From: CAYUQT01 sp964596165
Lineage (GTDB): Bacteria; Planctomycetota; Phycisphaerae; UBA1845; JAFGLZ01
Direction: 5' to 3'
Assembly: GCA_964596165.1 (NCBI GenBank)
Contig: CAZQTW010000134.1
Location: forward strand, 1 to 6,604
Length of the DNA: 6,604 nucleotides
In this document: positions 1 to 6,604 of the stretch, piece after piece
Layout of the letters: each line of letters begins with the position of its first letter
Position numbering within the stretch: position 1 is the stretch's first letter
The notes under the pieces: model-generated
What the model saw: the letters and a program-made list of their open reading frames with translations, nothing else
Databases searched by the model: none
Told to the model about the DNA's origin: nothing
Position numbers and translations under genes: made by a program

Positions 1-29
1 CGACCATACCAAACGCATCACAACAATTC

Positions 30-320
30 ATGCAGGCTTGCCGAAAGGACACGGACCACCTACCCAAATGCCTTCCCCACAACGGCACCGCCGAGGAAGT
101 CATGCTCGACTTCGGCGTGAACCCGGTCGCTCCCGTACGCCAGCAGGAAGGCCAGCAGGTCCGGGCCGAGATCGTGTTCAAGGTCAACGAGCGCGTGATC
201 ATGAATTATTACTCCGCCAAACGGCTGGCCACCACGCTCCTCCGACTCATCCGCCAGCACCAGCACCACTTCGGCCAGCTCGAACTCGACGTGGCCAAGC
301 GTAGAAGGTCCGGCGTATGA
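30..320 (+). CDS. DUF3467 family small protein (possibly 5'-partial)
   Basis: This 96-residue protein resembles DUF3467, a family of about 100-residue proteins of unknown function. Visible hallmarks are an acidic-hydrophobic segment EEVMLDFGVNP (residues 23-33), a central strand ending in NERVIMNYYSAKRLATTLL (53-71), and a helix running into HHFGQLELDV. In the family this pattern is seen as a DFG block, an R-V-[IV]-M block followed by an AKRL helix, and a terminal FG. The start is uncertain. ATG at 30 has no Shine-Dalgarno, and the same frame is open back to the window edge, so the gene may begin upstream. The first ~22 residues (Cys- and His-rich) do not look like the family, whereas a neighbouring frame reads TTYPNAF just before the conserved part, so a small frameshift near 60-85 is possible. 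It has no clear functional link to the genes downstream. Family call fairly sure, start unsure. Confidence 0.72.
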   Translation: MQACRKDTDHLPKCLPHNGTAEEVMLDFGVNPVAPVRQQEGQQVRAEIVFKVNERVIMNYYSAKRLATTLLRLIRQHQHHFGQLELDVAKRRRSGV

Positions 321-522
321 CTCACGATATTGGATTGCGTCGCCCGCTGACTGACAGCGCCGCGAGGCGCCCCAAAACGGTGCCCCGTGACGAAGCTACA
401 GGCCATTTACCAGCCGGCTGTCTCGGAACATTTGCCTCCTCCTCCAGCCGATACCGGCGAAATGCCCCCTGCCCAAACGCAAGCCTAAGCACATCGTCCC
501 ATCAAACGAACCTTAACGCCAC
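321..522. other. Spacer without a recognisable gene
   Basis: I see no convincing gene here. A + strand frame from ATG 317 (overlapping the DUF3467 stop as ATGA) runs to 526 but is rich in Ser, Arg, Pro and Thr with no family signature. A GTG-started 33-codon frame at 387-488 (ending PPPPADTGEMPPAQTQA) has a more protein-like composition but no Shine-Dalgarno. No tRNA, terminator hairpin or repeat array was found. It precedes the integrase promoter and may be the remnant of something displaced by the element, but nothing in it proves that. Confidence 0.4.
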
Positions 523-552
523 TTGACAGCGTATCATAAAGGACGTTATGAT
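523..552 (+). promoter_or_regulatory. Sigma70-type promoter for the integrase
   Basis: TTGACA (523-528, perfect consensus) is followed after 18 bp by TATGAT (547-552, five of six matches). Transcription would start near 558-560, about 83 bases upstream of the integrase ATG. The spacer and -10 box lie within a perfect inverted repeat (529-556), so a bound repressor would block RNA polymerase directly. The local AT-richness stands out against the GC-rich surroundings. Confidence 0.72.
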
Positions 553-556
553 ACGC
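529..556. repeat. Perfect 11-bp inverted repeat, candidate operator
   Basis: The arm GCGTATCATAA (529-539) is matched exactly by its reverse complement TTATGATACGC (546-556) across a 6-base spacer, AGGACG. The arms begin immediately after the -35 box and run through the -10 box, a classic layout for a repressor dimer site. Similar GTATCATA-type palindromes are familiar from autoregulated toxin-antitoxin promoters, but no such gene pair is visible here. No T-tract follows, so it is not a terminator. The likely regulator is unknown and not evident in the window. Confidence 0.7.
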
Positions 557-641
557 CAATGGCGCCGCGGGGGACGGACGCCCGAAACGGTGTCTCGGCT
601 CCCGGCATCCCCGGAAAGACACGACCACGAAGGCCGCCCGC

Positions 642-1616
642 ATGACCAACGAGATTATCACCAAGCCCAGGGAGCTGACCCGAGTCGGGCTGGACGTACT
701 CCCCGTAATCATCGCGCAGGCCGGACGCAACGCCAGCCGCCGCTTCATCGAGTTCTTCACGGCCAACATTCGCAATCGGAACACGCGCCAAGCCTACGCC
801 CAGGCGGTCGCTCAGTTCTTCGATTGGTGCGAGCGGCGGTCGCTACGCCTTGAAACCATCGAACCCGTGGCCGTTGCGGCCTACATCGAAACCCTCTTGG
901 CGAATCGCTCCGCGCCAACCGTCAAGCAGCACCTGGCCGCCATCCGCATGCTGTTTGACTGGCTCGTCGTCGGCCAGGTTATCCCTGTGAACCCGGCCGC
1001 ATCGGTCCGAGGCCCAAGGCACGTTGTGAAGCGCGGTAAAACGCCGGTTCTCACCGCCGATCAGGCCCGCCACTTGTTGGATTCCATCGACGTCACCACC
1101 ATCGTCGGCCTGCGCGACAGGGCGCTCATCGGCGTCATGGTCTACTCGTTTGCCCGTGTCGGGGCTGTTACGAAGATGCGGGTTGAAGACTACTTCCAGA
1201 ACGGCAAGCGATGGTGGCTACGGCTACACGAAAAGGGCGGCAAACGTCACGAGGTCCCCGCCCACCACAACGCCGAAGCGTACCTGGACGCCTACTTCCA
1301 GGCCGCCGGCATCGCGAACGACAAGAAAGGCCCCCTGTTCCGTAGCGTGGACAAGCACCGGCACCTTACCCAGAACCCCATGCACCGGATTGACGTGCTC
1401 CGGATGGTAAAGCGCCGTGCCAAGGCGGCGGGGTTGCCAAAGGCCACATGCTGCCACACGTTCAGGGCTACCGGAATCACGGCCTATCTTGACAACGGAG
1501 GCACTATCGAAAACGCGCAGGCCATCGCGGCGCACGAATCGCCCCGCACAACCAAGCTCTACGACCGAACCAGCGACGAGATCACGTTGGATGAGATCGA
1601 ACGGATCGCGATCTGA
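642..1616 (+). CDS. Tyrosine recombinase / integrase
   Basis: This 324-residue site-specific recombinase cuts and rejoins DNA through a phosphotyrosine intermediate, typically to insert or excise a mobile element. The N-terminal SAM-like core-binding domain covers about residues 33-115 (conserved NTRQAYAQAVAQFFDWC around 47-63). The catalytic domain follows from about 135. All catalytic positions are present: Arg172 (SFARVGA), Lys198 (HEKGGKRHEVP), His272 and Arg275 (HTFR), His298 (AAHES) and the nucleophile Tyr307 (TTKLYDR). Length is normal for the XerC/D-like and integron/ICE-type integrases, and it looks intact. ATG 642 is preceded by a weak GAAGG at 629-633. The strong promoter with an operator at 523-556 drives it and suggests repression. 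The nearby helicase/methyltransferase genes suggest it mobilises or once mobilised a defence island. No tRNA or att repeat is visible in the window, so the target site is unknown. Confidence 0.95.
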   Translation: MTNEIITKPRELTRVGLDVLPVIIAQAGRNASRRFIEFFTANIRNRNTRQAYAQAVAQFFDWCERRSLRLETIEPVAVAAYIETLLANRSAPTVKQHLAAIRMLFDWLVVGQVIPVNPAASVRGPRHVVKRGKTPVLTADQARHLLDSIDVTTIVGLRDRALIGVMVYSFARVGAVTKMRVEDYFQNGKRWWLRLHEKGGKRHEVPAHHNAEAYLDAYFQAAGIANDKKGPLFRSVDKHRHLTQNPMHRIDVLRMVKRRAKAAGLPKATCCHTFRATGITAYLDNGGTIENAQAIAAHESPRTTKLYDRTSDEITLDEIERIAI

Positions 1617-1717
1617 CAGACGACGACACTTTTGTCAGCCACCCCCTGGCGATGGCCCAATCATGTCGGTTCTGATTGTCGGCCTCCGGACCTACTATGT
1701 TCCACACTCCGCCTGGG

Positions 1718-1746
1718 TTGTCAGGGCCATGCTGTGCGCTTAGATT
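1718..1746 (+). promoter_or_regulatory. Candidate promoter for the helicase gene
   Basis: TTGTCA (1718-1723, five of six matches to TTGACA) is separated by 17 bp from TAGATT (1741-1746, four of six matches to TATAAT). Transcription would begin near 1753, leaving a leader of about 45 bases before ATG 1798. It sits in the only gap between the integrase stop and the helicase. No strong terminator follows the integrase, so some read-through from the integrase promoter is also possible. Confidence 0.4.
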
Positions 1747-1782
1747 AGGCGGTTGTTCCCGCTGTAGTCCGTGGAGTCGTCA

Positions 1783-1788
1783 GAGGAG
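1783..1788 (+). promoter_or_regulatory. Shine-Dalgarno deciding the helicase start
   Basis: GAGGAG lies 9 bases before ATG 1798. The alternative in-frame GTG at 1771 has no ribosome-binding site and would add nine residues, of which the Shine-Dalgarno itself would encode part. This favours ATG 1798 (protein start MASLEQLTRGAYVKG). Confidence 0.7.
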
Positions 1789-1797
1789 TTCGGGGCC

Positions 1798-5307
<3,510 letters not shown>

Positions 5308-5387
5308 CCGTCCGATGTACGCAAGCCGAAATAGCAGCGGCGCTCAAGTTCAGCAGGAGAAGGACTTTAGCAGAACCGCCATTTACC

Positions 5388-5416
5388 TTGACTTTGGCTG
5401 AAAGCCATCCCATAAT
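5388..5416 (+). promoter_or_regulatory. Promoter upstream of the NYN gene
   Basis: TTGACT (5388-5393) is spaced 17 bp from CATAAT (5411-5416). Each box matches the sigma70 consensus at five of six positions. The start would be near 5423, giving a leader of about 84 bases. A small inverted repeat (TGGCT, GAA, AGCCA, 5395-5407) lies in the spacer. The promoter implies that the NYN and DUF1156 genes can be expressed independently of the helicase. Confidence 0.55.
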
Positions 5417-5425
5417 GATGACGAT

Positions 5426-5442
5426 AGATCAGAACGTGATCT
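5426..5442. repeat. Small palindrome just after the predicted start site
   Basis: AGATCA (5426-5431) and TGATCT (5437-5442) are perfect reverse complements around a 5-base loop, GAACG. Located at about +3 to +20 of the predicted transcript, it could be a DNA operator or the first RNA stem of the leader. Six-base palindromes occur by chance, so its position is the main reason for listing it. Confidence 0.4.
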
Positions 5443-5445
5443 TCT

Positions 5446-5489
5446 CCCCGCTTGACACGCCTTCGGGCCTCGGGCGGGGTTACTTTTTA
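5446..5489 (+). terminator. Terminator-like hairpin in the NYN leader (attenuator candidate)
   Basis: CCCCGC (5446-5451) pairs with GCGGGG (5474-5479), enclosing an inner GCC-TTCG-GGC tetraloop hairpin (5459-5468). A T-rich tract, TTACTTTTTAT, follows directly (5480-5490). This has the form of an intrinsic terminator. It lies downstream of the promoter at 5388-5416 and ends one base before the Shine-Dalgarno of the NYN gene, so it would terminate both helicase read-through and transcripts from that promoter unless bypassed. That placement is more typical of an attenuator than of a simple gene-end terminator. The stem's interior is imperfect, so its strength is uncertain. Confidence 0.55.
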
Positions 5490-5490
5490 T

Positions 5491-5497
5491 GGGGAGG
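5491..5497 (+). promoter_or_regulatory. Strong Shine-Dalgarno deciding the NYN start
   Basis: GGGGAGG lies 9 bases before ATG 5507 and fixes that start in preference to the in-frame ATG 5489, whose last base is the first G of this motif. The motif is exactly complementary to CCTCCCC at 5511-5517 inside the coding region, and its first six bases also match CTCCCC at 5444-5449, so it may be hidden in RNA structure. Confidence 0.75.
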
Positions 5498-5506
5498 ACG
5501 ATAACC

Positions 5507-6136
5507 ATGCCCTCCCCGCCCGCCAATCCACGAGCCATCGTCTTCATCGACGGCCAGAATCTCTTTTACGCGGTCAAGGACGCCTTCGGTTATCTCTACC
5601 CGAACTACGACGTGGCCGGCCTCGCTCGGCGTCTGTGCAGCGATCAGGGGTGGACGCTGGCCCAGGTCCGCTTCTACACCGGCATTCCGGACGCAGCGGA
5701 CGATGTGTTCTGGAACCACTTCTGGACGCACAAACTTGCCCAGATGGGGCGTCTGGGCATCCATGTCTTCTCGCGCCCACTCCGGTACCGCAATCAGACC
5801 ATCCGCCTGCCGGACGGCACGACTTCCACAGTCCTTGTCGGACAGGAGAAGGGCGTCGATGTCCGGTTGGCGCTCGACATTGTGCGTCTTGCCTCCGACG
5901 CACATTACGATGTCGCCCTGATCCTCAGCCAAGACCAGGACCTCACCGAGGCGGTCCAGGATGTCAAACTGATCGCCCAGCAGCAGAACCGTTGGATCAG
6001 GATGGCGTGTGCGTTCCCATTCAGCCCCGCCGCCCGCAACCGCCGCGGCATCGACAAGACCGACTGGATCAGGATCGACCGCGCCCTATACGACACGTGC
6101 ATCGACAAACGGGATTACCGCCCGAAAAGGAAGTAG
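5507..6136 (+). CDS. NYN domain (LabA-like PIN) protein, predicted ribonuclease
   Basis: This 209-residue protein is a single NYN domain. The NYN/PIN fold is a metal-dependent nuclease acting mainly on RNA. The expected acidic active-site elements are all visible: Asp15 with Asn18 in IVFIDGQNLF (residues 11-20), Asp118 and Asp124 in EKGVDVRLALDI (114-125), and Asp143 and Asp145 in ALILSQDQDL (137-146), the counterpart of the family's SGDSDF. A basic tail (KRDYRPKRK) could contact nucleic acid. There is no signal peptide or membrane segment. Start ATG 5507 is set by GGGGAGG. The gene sits between the helicase and the DUF1156 gene, 6 bases from the latter, so these last two form an operon. An RNase as a third arm of a DNA-modification/helicase locus would suit abortive infection or destruction of phage transcripts, but this is inferred. 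RNA maturation or processing of unrelated transcripts is also possible. Confidence 0.9.
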   Translation: MPSPPANPRAIVFIDGQNLFYAVKDAFGYLYPNYDVAGLARRLCSDQGWTLAQVRFYTGIPDAADDVFWNHFWTHKLAQMGRLGIHVFSRPLRYRNQTIRLPDGTTSTVLVGQEKGVDVRLALDIVRLASDAHYDVALILSQDQDLTEAVQDVKLIAQQQNRWIRMACAFPFSPAARNRRGIDKTDWIRIDRALYDTCIDKRDYRPKRK

Positions 6137-6142
6137 ATCACC

Positions 6143-6604
6143 GTGACTGTGCCCTACCGCAAGAAACTGATTGAGGTTGCCCTGCCGCTGGACGCCATCA
6201 ACAGGGAGTCGGCCAGGGAGAAGTCGATTCGGCATGGGCATCCTTCAACGCTGCACCTGTGGTGGGCGCGGCGGCCGTTGGCGGCGTGTCGAGCGGTCCT
6301 GTTCGCGTCGCTGGTGGATGATCCCGACAGCGACCCGGCGTATCGACGACCCGATGGGACGGTGGATGAAGAACGGGCGGGGCTCAAGCGGGCGGAACTG
6401 TTCAACCTCATCGAGGAACTGGTCAAGTGGGAGAACTCCAACAACCCCGACGTGATCAACCGGGCACGGGCCGAGATCGCCCGTTGCGTCGCCTCACGAA
6501 AGATCGAGCTGGGGGAGTTGAAGAAGGAGAGCGTCGTTTACGACGCTCTCCCTGGAGTTTGGCACTTCTGGGGTGGGATTGTACTCCGGCCTGGGCAGCG
6601 TCGG
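6143..6604 (+). CDS. DUF1156 family protein, predicted adenine-specific DNA methyltransferase (N-terminal part)
   Basis: Only 154 codons are present; the frame is open at the window edge. The N-terminus matches DUF1156: KKLIEVALPLDAIN (7-20), then a highly conserved block SIRHGHPSTLHLWWARRPLA (28-47), followed by FASLVDDP (54-61) and LIEELVKWENSN. DUF1156 proteins are usually around 900-1000 residues and carry a split N6-adenine methyltransferase (FxGxG and NPPY motifs) further on; none of those motifs lies in this window, so the catalytic claim rests on the family. GTG 6143 is chosen because AAGGAA (6127-6132) lies 10 bases before it and the conserved block begins at once; GTG 6149 is an alternative. 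It is cotranscribed with the NYN gene. The last ~25 residues, from the hairpin at 6526 on, are not recognisable to me and may be a variable linker. The likely job is marking self DNA for the helicase system. Confidence 0.9.
   Translation, partial: MTVPYRKKLIEVALPLDAINRESAREKSIRHGHPSTLHLWWARRPLAACRAVLFASLVDDPDSDPAYRRPDGTVDEERAGLKRAELFNLIEELVKWENSNNPDVINRARAEIARCVASRKIELGELKKESVVYDALPGVWHFWGGIVLRPGQRR
6526..6551. repeat. Perfect 11-bp inverted repeat inside the DUF1156 gene
   Basis: GGAGAGCGTCG (6526-6536) and CGACGCTCTCC (6541-6551) are exact reverse complements around TTTA. The reading frame stays open through it (ESVVYDALP, residues 129-137). A perfect 11-bp stem with a 4-base loop is unusual inside a coding region. 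It marks the point where the protein stops resembling the family as I know it. Its function is unknown. Confidence 0.6.

Noticed and set aside
366..600. Imperfect direct repeat (around ACGGTGCCCCG at 377 and ACGGTGTCTCG at 587) as an att site pair
   Set aside because: Matches are short and interrupted, close to chance in GC-rich sequence, and not placed at both ends of an element.
1613..1638. CTGACA/TGTCAG inverted repeat across the integrase stop as a terminator
   Set aside because: Six-base arms around a 14-base loop with no GC-rich stem and no T-tract afterwards; too weak.
5452..5457. Second TTGACA, inside the loop of the hairpin at 5446-5479, as a -35 box
   Set aside because: No acceptable -10 box at 16-18 bases; the position falls in the GC-rich stem arm.
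6171..6455. 94-codon + strand frame and an overlapping minus-strand frame near the right end
   Set aside because: Both are out of frame with the unmistakable DUF1156 sequence starting at 6143; they are shadows.

Overview
This is a GC-rich bacterial window, coding almost entirely on the + strand. It looks like the left part of an accessory, defence-type island entered through a tyrosine recombinase. The host cannot be named from the sequence. GC-rich codon use, a short DUF3467 protein of a style I associate with Planctomycetota, and a broadly distributed integrase fit a planctomycete-like or other high-GC environmental bacterium, but this is only an inference.

Layout. (1) 30-320: a small DUF3467-family protein whose 5' end may lie outside the window. 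(2) 321-641: a spacer with no convincing gene. Its right half holds a strong sigma70-type promoter (TTGACA, 18 bp, TATGAT) whose spacer and -10 box are covered by a perfect 11-bp inverted repeat, a likely operator. (3) 642-1616: a complete tyrosine recombinase with all six catalytic residues. (4) 1617-1797: a short gap with a plausible promoter. (5) 1798-5307: a 1169-residue SNF2/RapA-type superfamily 2 helicase with a C-terminal DUF3883 (NO VEIN C-terminal, nuclease-fold-like) domain. (6) 5308-5506: an unusually structured gap containing a good promoter, a small palindrome, a GC-rich hairpin followed by a T-rich tract, and a very strong Shine-Dalgarno that can pair with flanking pyrimidine tracts. 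(7) 5507-6136: a NYN (LabA-like PIN) domain protein, a predicted metal-dependent ribonuclease. (8) 6143-6604: the N-terminal 154 codons of a DUF1156-family protein, a predicted adenine-specific DNA methyltransferase, running off the right edge.

How they may work together. A large SNF2-like helicase with a nuclease-like tail next to a DUF1156 methyltransferase is a known type of defence gene pairing. It recalls class 1 DISARM (drmD plus an adenine methylase) and the predicted systems that combine DUF1156, DUF499 and a helicase. The methyltransferase would mark self DNA, the helicase would translocate on unmarked DNA, and the NYN protein placed between them would add an RNA-cleaving arm. The NYN gene has its own promoter and a terminator-like leader, which suggests that the potentially toxic nuclease is controlled separately from the helicase. 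The operon role and the defence function are inferences. The domain calls rest on motifs visible in the sequence.
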